A DNA stretch of 64,000 nucleotides, from assembly GCF_006539125.1 (NCBI RefSeq), contig NZ_BJMK01000009.1, forward strand, positions 1 through 64,000, written 5' to 3'. This document shows positions 53,742-61,819 of this stretch, piece after piece. The position numbers and the translations under genes are program-made. The notes under the pieces are model-generated. The model was not told the origin of the DNA and did no database searches. It saw only the letters and a program-made list of their open reading frames with translations. How positions within the stretch are numbered: the first letter of the stretch is position 1; each line of letters begins with the position of its first letter. The stretch is from Gluconobacter sphaericus NBRC 12467 (GTDB lineage: Bacteria; Pseudomonadota; Alphaproteobacteria; Acetobacterales; Acetobacteraceae).

Positions 53742-54433
53742 AGCTCAATGCTCTCCGGGCAAAAACGGATGCGATCGCCTAAGGCAAACAGAGAAGGAGA
53801 GCTGCGATACGGGTCGAAAAGACAGATGTCGGTATAACCGATCGAATTCCAGCCATTGGGGCCGGTCAGTGCGGAAATCCCTGCCTGCATCCCCCCGATC
53901 GTCACGGTTCCTGCAGGCATGTTGAGTGAGGGAACGGATTTTCGCGGCGTTGCGATACGCGGATTCAGGCCATGGAGGTACCCGAACCCGGGTGCGCTTC
54001 CGACCGCGCATACGGTATATTCGCCTTCATGATGCAACCGGATAACCTCTTCGGGAGGCAGTCCAGTATGAGCGGAGACTGCTGCCAGATCTTCGCCTAG
54101 CGAGCCACCATAGCGAACATTCACTTCAAAGAGACGTCCGGTGATCTGGCGGGGCGGAAGGCTCTCCCAGGCGTTGTGGAGCCAGTCAGTAATCTGTTCC
54201 GGATCTTCCGGGGCGTGGGTGAAGATCAGAAGTAGGTTGGTGACGCCGGGGACGAGTTCCTGAATGTCAGGACGCTTTTCGGCATGCTCAATGAGTGCCC
54301 AGATCCGCTGCTGTTGCTCCATGGTAAAGGCGCCGGGTGCTTCGAACAGTATGGCGCGCGTGCCCATCATGCTGATAACTGGCGCGCTGCTGGCGTGATG
54401 CCGATCAGATGTGAGAAGCGTGTCTGCGGTCAA
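53738..54433 (-). CDS. pxpB: 5-oxoprolinase subunit B (KipI family)
   Basis: A 231-residue protein: FEVNVRYGGSLGEDLAAVSA, EEVIRLHHEGEYTVCAVGSA, PGFGYLHGLNPRIATPRKSV and MPAGTVTIGGMQAGISALTG. It corresponds to the N-terminal half of the urea-carboxylase carboxyltransferase domain and forms a complex with PxpC. First gene of the pxpBCA operon; the 312-bp region upstream holds a palindrome and a direct repeat. Confidence 0.95.
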   Translation of the reverse strand: MTADTLLTSDRHHASSAPVISMMGTRAILFEAPGAFTMEQQQRIWALIEHAEKRPDIQELVPGVTNLLLIFTHAPEDPEQITDWLHNAWESLPPRQITGRLFEVNVRYGGSLGEDLAAVSAHTGLPPEEVIRLHHEGEYTVCAVGSAPGFGYLHGLNPRIATPRKSVPSLNMPAGTVTIGGMQAGISALTGPNGWNSIGYTDICLFDPYRSSPSLFALGDRIRFCPESIEL

Positions 54434-54473
54434 AACATGCAGTTCCTGGGCTGTGACGGATCCGTCTCATTCT

Positions 54474-54491
54474 CTCAAAAGCCGTTTTGAG
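54474..54491. promoter_or_regulatory. Palindrome upstream of pxpB
   Basis: CTCAAAA-GCCG-TTTTGAG, perfect 7-bp arms, 41 bp from the pxpB start. Candidate operator overlapping the pxp promoter. Confidence 0.5.
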
Positions 54492-54553
54492 GCGGCATCG
54501 AAACGATATGACTGGCATGGGAATGATGACCAGAGGAATTCGGCGTTTGAGGT

Positions 54554-54611
54554 CATCGGATAATCTTATGGTTGAGTGATGGAGTACGAGTTCCATCGGA
54601 TAATGTTATGG
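54554..54611. repeat. Two direct repeats of CATCGGATAATsTTATGG
   Basis: Copies at 54554-54571 and 54594-54611 differ at one base (C/G), 40 bp apart centre to centre, about four helical turns. Each holds the dyad ATAA-nn-TTAT. Same-face spacing suits two regulator dimers. A looser copy (ATCGGAAACGTTATG) is at 12766-12780 beside the IclR gene of module A. Confidence 0.55.
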
Positions 54612-54745
54612 GGCAAGAACGAACGACTCTTGGTGTTTGCACAGTAACTCCATTAGCGTCAGGCTGATATTCCGGTCTGATGCTCCGTCTTGCGGGTCAA
54701 GCTGATGGCAGTCTTTCTCTTATTTCAGCAATGGGTTTTCTTCGC

Positions 54746-55501
54746 ATGAGTAATACTCCTTACCGCACAGCCCTCGTCACAGGTGCTTCTTCAGGCATTG
54801 GCGCGGCCATTGTCCGGCGGTTGAGCGAAGGCGGCATTGAAGTTCATGCCCTGGCCCGTGACGCAAAGCGTCTTGAAGCCCTGGCAAGCGATACGGGATG
54901 TATCCCCCATGCCGTCAGCGTATCGGATCAGGCCGGGCTCGAGGCGCTCATCGCTGGTCTGGAAGTCGATGTTCTGGTCAACAATGCGGGCCAGTCCCGG
55001 ACAGGAAACATCACCAACACGACGCCTGACGATATTGATGCGCTTGTGGACGTGAATCTGCGTGCGGTTCTGCAACTGACGCGTCTGGTGGTGCCGGGAA
55101 TGATTGAGCGCAACCGCGGGCATATCGTGAATATCAGTTCGATTGCCGGTCACTACGCCTTTGCAGGCGGCAACACGGTTTATCATACCACAAAGGCCGG
55201 CGTGCACTCACTATCCCAGCAGTTGCGGTGCGATTTGTTCGGCCGTCAGATCCGGGTGACGGAAGTCTCGCCCGCCCGTGTGGAGACCGAGGTTTTCGGC
55301 CGCCTGATTGGTGATATGGCCGAGGCGAAAAAGCGTTTCTTCGATGAGTATGATTCCCTGCTGCCTGAAGACATTGCTAACTCCGTGGCCTTTGCGGTTC
55401 TGGCGCCGCAACGCATGAATGTCAGCTTCATGGAAGTGCTGCCGACGATGCAGGTCGTGGGTGGGCTGAATTTTGCAAAGAAAACCTCTGCTCCGGGCTG
55501 A
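54746..55501 (+). CDS. Short-chain dehydrogenase/reductase (YdfG-like)
   Basis: ATG 54746 (MSNTPYRTALVTGASSG); other in-frame starts at 54731 and 54680 are possible and no start has a good ribosome site. The 251-residue protein has TGASSGIG, VNNAGQSRTG, catalytic Ser in NISSIAGHYAF, YHTTK and SPARVETEVFG. It resembles serine/3-hydroxy acid dehydrogenases of the YdfG type, which oxidise L-serine or 3-hydroxy acids. It opens the operon with the biotin genes, 5 bp before accB. Confidence 0.88.
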   Translation: MSNTPYRTALVTGASSGIGAAIVRRLSEGGIEVHALARDAKRLEALASDTGCIPHAVSVSDQAGLEALIAGLEVDVLVNNAGQSRTGNITNTTPDDIDALVDVNLRAVLQLTRLVVPGMIERNRGHIVNISSIAGHYAFAGGNTVYHTTKAGVHSLSQQLRCDLFGRQIRVTEVSPARVETEVFGRLIGDMAEAKKRFFDEYDSLLPEDIANSVAFAVLAPQRMNVSFMEVLPTMQVVGGLNFAKKTSAPG

Positions 55502-55506
55502 TATCA

Positions 55507-55935
55507 GTGGATCTCTCACAGATCAGACGCCTGATCGATCTCATGGCTCAGGCTCCGATTGCGGAGCTTGAGATTGAGGAAAATGGCCGCAGGGTCCGCC
55601 TTGCGAAAGCGCAGAACGGACAGAGGGCTGTTGCGGCAAAGCCAGCAGAAGCGACACCAGTCGTACCTCAATCCTCCGTGATGACACCTGCCTCAGATGC
55701 GCAGGCGACCATTACCGCACCGTCTTATGGTGTCTTCCACCTTGCGCCTTCACCGGATGCCTCGTCTTACGTTGTTGTCGGACAGAAAGTGGAAGCAGGG
55801 CAGCAGGTTGGATTGCTGGAGGCCATGAAGGTTTTCAATCCAGTCCGTGCGGGTATTGCAGGAACGATTGAGGCAGTTCTGGTGGCGGGTGGCACTGAAG
55901 TCGATATGGGAACGCCTCTGTTCCGTCTGGTATGA
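55507..55935 (+). CDS. accB: Biotin carboxyl carrier protein
   Basis: GTG start. The 142-residue protein has an AccB-type N-terminal helix (LSQIRRLIDLMAQAPIAELE), a Pro/Ala/Thr linker (about 45-70) and a C-terminal biotinyl domain with GLLEAMKVFNPVRAG, where Lys of the EAMK motif takes biotin. ITAPSYGVFHLAPSP opens the domain. It carries CO2 between the biotin carboxylase encoded next and a carboxyltransferase. Overlaps accC by 4 bp. Probably not the housekeeping copy, given the pxp setting. Confidence 0.92.
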   Translation: MDLSQIRRLIDLMAQAPIAELEIEENGRRVRLAKAQNGQRAVAAKPAEATPVVPQSSVMTPASDAQATITAPSYGVFHLAPSPDASSYVVVGQKVEAGQQVGLLEAMKVFNPVRAGIAGTIEAVLVAGGTEVDMGTPLFRLV

Positions 55936-57299
55936 ATAAAATGCAGCGTTTCAAAAGAGTTCTGATTGCCAATCGTGGGGAAATTGCTCTGCGCATCCAG
56001 CGCGCCTGTCGTCAGCTTGGGCTGGAAACAGTGGCGGTCTATTCGGAGGCCGATGCGGACAGCCGGCATGTCCGTGAAGCGGATGTGTCTCTATGCATCG
56101 GCCCTGCGGCTGCATCGAAAAGCTACCTCGACAGGGACGGCCTGCTTCTGGCTGCGAAAGTGACGGGAGCAGGAGCTATCCATCCGGGATATGGGTTCCT
56201 TTCGGAAAATGCGGATTTTGCCGATGCGGTTGAAGCCGCGGGGCTGACATTCATCGGCCCGACCGGAGACTCCATCCGTATGATGGGGGACAAGATTACC
56301 GCCAAGCGGGCCATGCGGGAGGCAGGGGTGCCCTGCGTGCCGGGTTCGGACGGACCACTTCCGGCTTCTGCGGAAGAAGTTCGGGCTATTGCGCTCGAAG
56401 TCGGTTTTCCCGTGATCGTAAAGGCCTCCGGCGGCGGTGGGGGGCGTGGCATGCGTGTCGTGCATGGTGGGGACGATCTGGAGAACGCCGTAGCACTGAC
56501 GGCCAAGGAGGCCCAGCAGGCCTTCGGTAACCCAACGCTGTATCTTGAAAAATACATGCAGAAGCCGCGCCATGTCGAAATCCAGGTCCTGTGTGATACG
56601 CATGGAACGGCACTCTGGCTTGGCGCGCGGGACTGCTCCTTGCAGCGGCGTCATCAGAAGGTTCTGGAAGAAGCCCCGGCACCTGGTATCCCGCCCGAAA
56701 CCATCGCCGAGATCGGAGAGCGCTGTGTTCAGGCCTGCCGACAGATTGCCTATCGCGGGGCAGGGACCTTCGAATTCCTGTATGAAGACGGGATCTTCGC
56801 GTTCATCGAGATGAACACACGCGTGCAGGTCGAGCATCCCATTACGGAAGAAACGACCGGCATTGATATCGTGGCCCAGCAGATTCGGATTGCACAGGGT
56901 GAAACACTTGGCCTGCGCCAGAACGATATCTTGATGCAGGGTCATGCGATTGAATGTCGTCTGAATGCGGAAGATGCGGCAACGTTCATGCCGTCTCCGG
57001 GAACGGTGACACGGTGGGACCTGCCTGGTGGTCCAGGCATTCGCGTGGATACGCATGTGGTCAGTAACTATACCGTGCAGCCTTACTATGACTCTCTGAT
57101 CGGGAAAATCATCAGCCATGGCGCAACGCGCGAACAGGCGATTGCCCGAATGCGCGTGGCGCTGGCCGAAATACGGGTTGAGGGCATTTCTACCAATATT
57201 GCTCTTCATCAAGCGCTTCTGGCCGATCCGCAGTTTCAGGAGGGAGGCGTCGATATTCACCATCTCGAACGCTGGCTTGCAGAGAGGTCGCCATCATGA
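55932..57299 (+). CDS. accC: Biotin carboxylase
   Basis: A 455-residue biotin carboxylase: VLIANRGEIALRIQRACRQL, GAGAIHPGYGFLSENADFAD, glycine-rich ATP loop KASGGGGGRGMRVV, EIQVLCDTHGTALWLGARDC, RRHQKVLEEAPAPG, FIEMNTRVQVEHPITEETTG. It makes carboxybiotin from bicarbonate and ATP. Overlaps with accB (4 bp) and the carrier-like gene (4 bp) show tight coupling. No carboxyltransferase gene lies in this operon; the divergent pxpBC genes are the only candidates seen. Confidence 0.95.
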   Translation: MNKMQRFKRVLIANRGEIALRIQRACRQLGLETVAVYSEADADSRHVREADVSLCIGPAAASKSYLDRDGLLLAAKVTGAGAIHPGYGFLSENADFADAVEAAGLTFIGPTGDSIRMMGDKITAKRAMREAGVPCVPGSDGPLPASAEEVRAIALEVGFPVIVKASGGGGGRGMRVVHGGDDLENAVALTAKEAQQAFGNPTLYLEKYMQKPRHVEIQVLCDTHGTALWLGARDCSLQRRHQKVLEEAPAPGIPPETIAEIGERCVQACRQIAYRGAGTFEFLYEDGIFAFIEMNTRVQVEHPITEETTGIDIVAQQIRIAQGETLGLRQNDILMQGHAIECRLNAEDAATFMPSPGTVTRWDLPGGPGIRVDTHVVSNYTVQPYYDSLIGKIISHGATREQAIARMRVALAEIRVEGISTNIALHQALLADPQFQEGGVDIHHLERWLAERSPS

Positions 57300-57739
57300 A
57301 CGCCGCAGAAAATCAGGTTCCGGAGTTTGAAGGCATTCCGTCTGCAGAGGATCTTGCACGGATTGCGGATTTTCTGATCAAGGCCGGGCTGGAGACAATC
57401 GAGCTTTCCGATGGCAAGGGTGCACGCTGTTTTATGCGTGTAACGTCCTCTGTCGTGAAATCGGATGTGCAGGTTGCAGAAAATGTTCCGCCTGTCGAGG
57501 CTCTCTCGAGCCGTATTGCAGTCAGTGCGCCATATTTCGGCACTCTGGTCCTGACGGAACTGGCGACAGTCGGAACCTTGGTGCAGCCGGGAGATGTGGT
57601 GGCAAAGATGCGGATCGGAGCCTTGCAGATCCCGGTTCTGGTTCCAGTAGCAGGGACGATCGTGGACGTTGCCGGGAAGGACGGTGCGCTGACGGGGTAT
57701 GGAGCTCCGGTTGTGCAGGTTGAATCGACAGGCCGATAA
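57296..57739 (+). CDS. Biotinyl-domain-like protein lacking the biotin lysine
   Basis: A 147-residue protein with AccB layout: N-terminal helix (AEDLARIADFLIKAGLETIE), linker, and a C-terminal beta-barrel (ISAPYFGTLVL-type segment, GTLVQPGDVVAKMRIGALQI, VAGTIVDVAGKDGALTGYG). Where EAMKV should stand there is RIGALQIPVLVPV, without Lys at the tip. It cannot carry biotin or lipoate there. It overlaps accC by 4 bp. It could be a structural subunit linking the carboxylase to PxpBC. Confidence 0.8.
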   Translation: MNAAENQVPEFEGIPSAEDLARIADFLIKAGLETIELSDGKGARCFMRVTSSVVKSDVQVAENVPPVEALSSRIAVSAPYFGTLVLTELATVGTLVQPGDVVAKMRIGALQIPVLVPVAGTIVDVAGKDGALTGYGAPVVQVESTGR

Positions 57740-57761
57740 CCACGATACCTGTCCGGCTTTG

Positions 57762-57800
57762 AAGGAGCGGGGAGGCTTCAGCTGCTTCCCCGCCATCCTT
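57762..57800. terminator. Bidirectional hairpin between carrier-like and aminotransferase genes
   Basis: GCGGGGAGGC / GCTTCCCCGC stem (one G-T pair) with a 7-nt loop, extended by AAGGA / TCCTT after a 2-nt bulge. It lies between converging genes 23 bp after one stop. Confidence 0.7.
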
Positions 57801-59015
57801 TCAGCTTAAAGAGCTCACAAAATCCGCGATACGTCGGCAGCCTTCCTTCAGGGTTTCCCGGTCGGTTGCATAGGAAATACGGAAGAACGGACTCATGCCG
57901 TAAGCTCCCCCCTGAACGGATGCGACCTGCTGCTCTTCCAGCAGAGCCATGACGAAATCGGCATCCGTGGCGATATGACGTCCCTTGGGTGTGGTCTTTC
58001 CCAGGCAGGCGCTGATTTCAGGGTAGACGTAAAATGCGCCCTGCGGCGTGTGGCACGTGACGCCCGGAATGGCAGTTAGCAGACCGACAACCAGATCGCG
58101 GCGGGACTGGTATTCGGCAACACGCTCTTTGAGAAAATCCTGCGGACCTTCGAGGGCGGCAATGGCGGCGGCCTGCGCGATGGTGTTGATACCGCTGGTG
58201 GACTGTCCCTGCATGTTGTTCATGGCGGCAATCAGGCTCCGTGGACCGCCACAATAGCCAACGCGCCAGCCGGTCATAGCATAGGCCTTGGAGACGCCAT
58301 TGACTGTCAGAACACGGTCTTTCAGGCGGGGTTCGACTTCTGCAATGGTGCAGAAGTCGAACCCGTCATAGAGCAGATGTTCGTAAATATCATCCGTCAT
58401 GATCCAGACATGAGGATGCTTCAGCAGGACGGCCGCGATTTCTTCCATATCCTCACGAGGGCAACATGCGCCGGTCGGATTGTTGGGGAAGTTCAGCAGA
58501 AGCCATTTGGTGTTGGGTGTAATTGAGGCATCCAGCGCTTTGGCAGACAGGCGGAAATTGTCTTCGGCCGGGCAGTCGATCTGCACAGGTTTGGCGCCAC
58601 ACAGACGCGCAATGTCCGAATAGCTGATCCAGTATGGAGCGGCGAGAATAACCTCATCGCCTGTGTTACAGGTGGCCATCAGGGCGTCGAAAATGATCTG
58701 TTTGGCGCCATTGGCGACCAGAATTTCGTCAAGGGCGTAGTCGAGATGGTTTTCGCGCAGAAACTTCGCCTGAATGGCTTTTTTGAGCGCAGGTTTTCCA
58801 TCCTGCGGCGGATATTTGGTATCACCACCACGTGCGGCCGCGATGGCAGCCTCCACGACGTGGTCGGGGGTCGGGAAATCGGGTTCGCCGGAAGAGAGGC
58901 TCACAATTTTGAGGCCTTCTGCCTTGAGTTCGCGGGCCTTGTCGGTCATGGCGGCAGAGGCCGAGACTCCAATTCCGTTCAGTCGATCAGCAAAACCGGG
59001 CATTGATGTCTCCAT
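57801..59015 (-). CDS. aatA: Class I aminotransferase (aspartate aminotransferase type)
   Basis: A 404-residue PLP enzyme: SGEPDFPTPDHVVEAAIAAA, ANGAKQIIFDALMATCNTGD, LNFPNNPTGACCPREDMEEI, the PLP lysine in VNGVSKAYAMTGWRVGYCGG and the C-terminal FRISYATDRETLKEGCRRI with substrate-binding Arg. It fits the Ib subgroup of aspartate aminotransferases (also active on aromatic amino acids or prephenate in some species). Divergent from aspA across a region with a LysR-type box, so both serve aspartate/glutamate metabolism. Confidence 0.92.
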   Translation of the reverse strand: METSMPGFADRLNGIGVSASAAMTDKARELKAEGLKIVSLSSGEPDFPTPDHVVEAAIAAARGGDTKYPPQDGKPALKKAIQAKFLRENHLDYALDEILVANGAKQIIFDALMATCNTGDEVILAAPYWISYSDIARLCGAKPVQIDCPAEDNFRLSAKALDASITPNTKWLLLNFPNNPTGACCPREDMEEIAAVLLKHPHVWIMTDDIYEHLLYDGFDFCTIAEVEPRLKDRVLTVNGVSKAYAMTGWRVGYCGGPRSLIAAMNNMQGQSTSGINTIAQAAAIAALEGPQDFLKERVAEYQSRRDLVVGLLTAIPGVTCHTPQGAFYVYPEISACLGKTTPKGRHIATDADFVMALLEEQQVASVQGGAYGMSPFFRISYATDRETLKEGCRRIADFVSSLS

Positions 59016-59098
59016 TGCCGCATCAAGGATAGCGCATGCGCGAATGAAGGCATCGTAAATCGTTTCGAAGGTGTCGAGATACTGCCGAAAATTGTCTG

Positions 59099-59123
59099 AC
59101 CCTATATCACAATCATATGGGGT
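59099..59123. promoter_or_regulatory. LysR-type box between aatA and aspA
   Basis: ACCCTATAT-CACAATC-ATATGGGGT, a 25-bp dyad with one mismatch; its core ATAT-N7-ATAT fits the T-N11-A consensus. It lies 56 bp before the aspA start. The LysR gene at 60647-61585 is the likely partner. Confidence 0.55.
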
Positions 59124-59178
59124 TGAATCGAAAACGCAATAATAGGCTCAGGGTCCATCACAGCTCTGGATACCCGAA

Positions 59179-60654
59179 ATGACGACATCCGCATCCCGGT
59201 CCGACGTTGCAGCAGACATGATGCCGCCACTGGATGGCTTCAGGGTCGAGAAAGACCTGTTGGGAGAGGCTTGTATCCCGAAGAATGCTCTGTGGGGGAT
59301 CCATACCAGTCGCGCGGTGGATAATTTTCCTATCAGCGGGGAGCCTGTCGGAGCATTTTCCGATTTCATCCGGGCATTTGTGACGGTCAAGCAGGCTGCT
59401 GCGCGGACGAACAGGGCACTCGGCTATCTGGATGAAGAGCGGGCCGGTTTAATCGAGGCGGCCTGCCAGGCCCTGTTGATCCGTGATGATTATCGTAACC
59501 ATTTTATTGTGGACGTTATGCAGGGTGGGGCAGGGACCTCTACCAACATGAACGTCAACGAAGTTATCGCCAATATCGCGCTGGAACTGGCGGGGCAAAA
59601 GCCCGGTGATTACCAGATTCTGCATCCAAACGATCATGTAAACATGGCGCAGTCCACAAATGATGTTTACCCAACCGCATTACGCTTGGGGCTTCTAACA
59701 GCAACTGCGCCTCTACTTGAGGCCTTGGAAGAACTGGCTCGGGCTTTCGAAAAGAAAGCTGATGAATTCTCGGACATTCTGAAAGTCGGCCGCACGCAGT
59801 TGCGCGATGCGGTACCCATGACGCTTGGACAGGAGTTCAGAGCATTCCAGCATGCAATGGAAACGGAACTCCATCACATACGCAGCCAGTCCGAAGCTTT
59901 TCTGACGGTCAATCTTGGCGGAACGGCGATTGGGACGGGCCTGAATACTGATCCACGTTACGCGGACGCCGTTATCCGGGAGCTTGGGAAATTGAGCGGT
60001 CTGGCCGTAACAGGTGCTGCCGACAAGATTGAAGCGACTTCGGATGTCGGAGCTTTCGTCCTGTTCTCAGGCGTACTCAAGCGGCTGGCGTTCAAATTGT
60101 CCAAGATTTCAAGCGATCTGCGCCTGCTGTCGAGCGGCCCGCGGGCGGGCATTGGAGAGATTACCCTGCCGTCCGTGCAGGCAGGGTCTTCGATCATGCC
60201 AGGCAAAGTCAATCCGGTCATCCCGGAAGCCGTCAATCAGGTGGCCTATCTCGTTGCAGGTTATGATGTCACGCTGAGCATGTGTGCTGATGGGGGACAG
60301 TTTCAGCTCAATCCTTTCGAGCCGATGATCGGATACTGTCTTTTTTCGTCCCTGAAGACGCTCACGGCAGCTATTAGGCTTCTGACCACAAAATGCGTCT
60401 CCGGAATTGCCGCGGACGCCGAGCAGTGCCGGTTTCTGTTTGAACGGAATATCGGTATCGTCACCGCGCTGGTTCCGCTTCTCGGCTACGATACCTGTTC
60501 CCGGATTGCCCGCCGGGCTCTGGCTGAAAACCGGAGCGTTCCGGAGCTTGTCCTTCAGGAAAAACTGGTGTCTCAGGACGTACTCGCAGGTCTGCTTCGC
60601 CCGGAATTCCTGACGCGGCCCAATGTCGGACAGGTTGAAGCGGCTTTCAGGTAG
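59179..60654 (+). CDS. aspA: Aspartate ammonia-lyase
   Basis: A 491-residue aspartase/fumarase superfamily enzyme: GEACIPKNALWGIHTSRAVD, MQGGAGTSTNMNVNEVIAN, HPNDHVNMAQSTNDVYPTAL, VGRTQLRDAVPMTLGQEF, and the GSSIMPGKVNPV signature. It converts aspartate to fumarate and ammonia. The 20-residue N-terminal extension is slightly longer than usual. It converges on the LysR gene with an 8-bp overlap of the stop regions. Confidence 0.93.
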   Translation: MTTSASRSDVAADMMPPLDGFRVEKDLLGEACIPKNALWGIHTSRAVDNFPISGEPVGAFSDFIRAFVTVKQAAARTNRALGYLDEERAGLIEAACQALLIRDDYRNHFIVDVMQGGAGTSTNMNVNEVIANIALELAGQKPGDYQILHPNDHVNMAQSTNDVYPTALRLGLLTATAPLLEALEELARAFEKKADEFSDILKVGRTQLRDAVPMTLGQEFRAFQHAMETELHHIRSQSEAFLTVNLGGTAIGTGLNTDPRYADAVIRELGKLSGLAVTGAADKIEATSDVGAFVLFSGVLKRLAFKLSKISSDLRLLSSGPRAGIGEITLPSVQAGSSIMPGKVNPVIPEAVNQVAYLVAGYDVTLSMCADGGQFQLNPFEPMIGYCLFSSLKTLTAAIRLLTTKCVSGIAADAEQCRFLFERNIGIVTALVPLLGYDTCSRIARRALAENRSVPELVLQEKLVSQDVLAGLLRPEFLTRPNVGQVEAAFR

Positions 60655-61585
60655 ATGCCTGCGTCCCCGGCCAGTTGCGTGATGATGCCATGGCCCTGGC
60701 CAGCTCGATGAGCCGCTCCCGGACGGCCACGGATGCCTCCGTTTCAGGAACCAGCTCGGGAATGCAGAGGGAAACATTCTCGCTGATGACCGGGTTGCGC
60801 AGGGCGTATATGCGCGACTGGCCTTCAACGGCAATTCTGCTCGCGACTGACCAGGGAAGGATGGTGCTCCCGATCCCTTCCTGAATGGCTCCCTGAAGCG
60901 TTGTCAGAGCTTCGATTTCCGCGACGATGTTCGGCTCCAGTCCTTTGCGCATGAATGCCATGTCGATCGCCTTGCGGACAAAGTTGTGCTTGGGCGGTAC
61001 GAGAAGGGGAATCTCCGTGATATCTGCGAGCTGAACCGTGTTTTCGCCGTCGTGAGGAATGGCAAGCGCCTCCGGAGCAAGCAGGAAGAATTCCTCCTTC
61101 ATCAGAGGCGTGAAGCTGACACCTTTCATGGGCCCCGAACCATGTATGACGGCCATGTCCAGACGTCCGGTCATGACGAGTTCGCTGTAAATGTCGTCAA
61201 AACTTTCGGTCAGATGCAGGACGATGCCCGGAAGTTCCTCCCGGATACGGCGCAGAAGCTCCACGGATAGCGTCGAGCCTGCGCTGTATGGAGACAGGCC
61301 GACCGAAACCTTGCCGACAAGGGGACCAGCCCCCTGGGTGATTTCGACCATGGCCCGGTCGAACTGTTTGCTCAGGATCTGGACGTGACGGTACAGGACG
61401 GAACCGGCAATCGTAGGCGTGACGCCACTTTTACTCCGGATCACCAGTTTCTGGCGGAACGCGCTTTCAAGGGCTGCCAGTTGCTGGCTGAGCGCGGGCT
61501 GGGCGATGTTCAGCAGATCGGCGGCGCGGGAAATGCTGCCAAGATCAATGATCTTCACGAAGGCCTGCAAACGCCTGATATCCAA
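60647..61585 (-). CDS. LysR-family transcriptional regulator (NAC-like)
   Basis: A 312-residue regulator: MDIRRLQAFVKIIDLGSISR, LLNIAQPALSQQLAALESAF (helix-turn-helix), then an effector domain (VGLSPYSAGSTLSVELLRRI). It resembles nitrogen-assimilation control proteins (Nac). It lies beside aspA and divergent from a TonB receptor, and probably controls one or both. Confidence 0.9.
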   Translation of the reverse strand: MDIRRLQAFVKIIDLGSISRAADLLNIAQPALSQQLAALESAFRQKLVIRSKSGVTPTIAGSVLYRHVQILSKQFDRAMVEITQGAGPLVGKVSVGLSPYSAGSTLSVELLRRIREELPGIVLHLTESFDDIYSELVMTGRLDMAVIHGSGPMKGVSFTPLMKEEFFLLAPEALAIPHDGENTVQLADITEIPLLVPPKHNFVRKAIDMAFMRKGLEPNIVAEIEALTTLQGAIQEGIGSTILPWSVASRIAVEGQSRIYALRNPVISENVSLCIPELVPETEASVAVRERLIELARAMASSRNWPGTQAST

Positions 61586-61695
61586 CGGGCCAATCTCCTG
61601 ATGTGACGAACTGTGAATCCAATACTCTGCCGATTGGGGAAAATGGTCAATGAACCCATCGGAATGCGATTGAACTCGCCCAAGGTAGCAGCAGA

Positions 61696-61712
61696 AGAAT
61701 TCCGGAAATTCT
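61696..61712. promoter_or_regulatory. Inverted repeat between LysR and TonB receptor genes
   Basis: AGAATT-CCGGA-AATTCT, perfect 6-bp arms, in the middle of the 234-bp divergent region. Candidate operator; AT/GC mix makes chance possible. Confidence 0.35.
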
Positions 61713-61819
61713 CATTGCGGGGTTGGAATATAAATAATCCCTATGACGCCAAAACATAACGCATCCGTACCATAAAATCATACTTCGTATTGGAATTCCG
61801 GCGACTTGAGAGGGATGCA

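Larger units (their letters stand above)
54434..54745. promoter_or_regulatory. Divergent control region, pxpBCA / SDR-accBC
   Basis: No gene. It contains a perfect palindrome (54474-54491) and a pair of 18-bp direct repeats (54554-54571, 54594-54611). These lie between two operons that probably form one pathway, so common control is likely. Confidence 0.5.

Noticed and set aside
55507-57299. Housekeeping acetyl-CoA carboxylase accBC
   Set aside because: Not excluded, but the coupling to an SDR and a lysine-less carrier protein and the divergent pxpBCA genes make an accessory role more likely; a genome-wide search for a second accBC would settle it.
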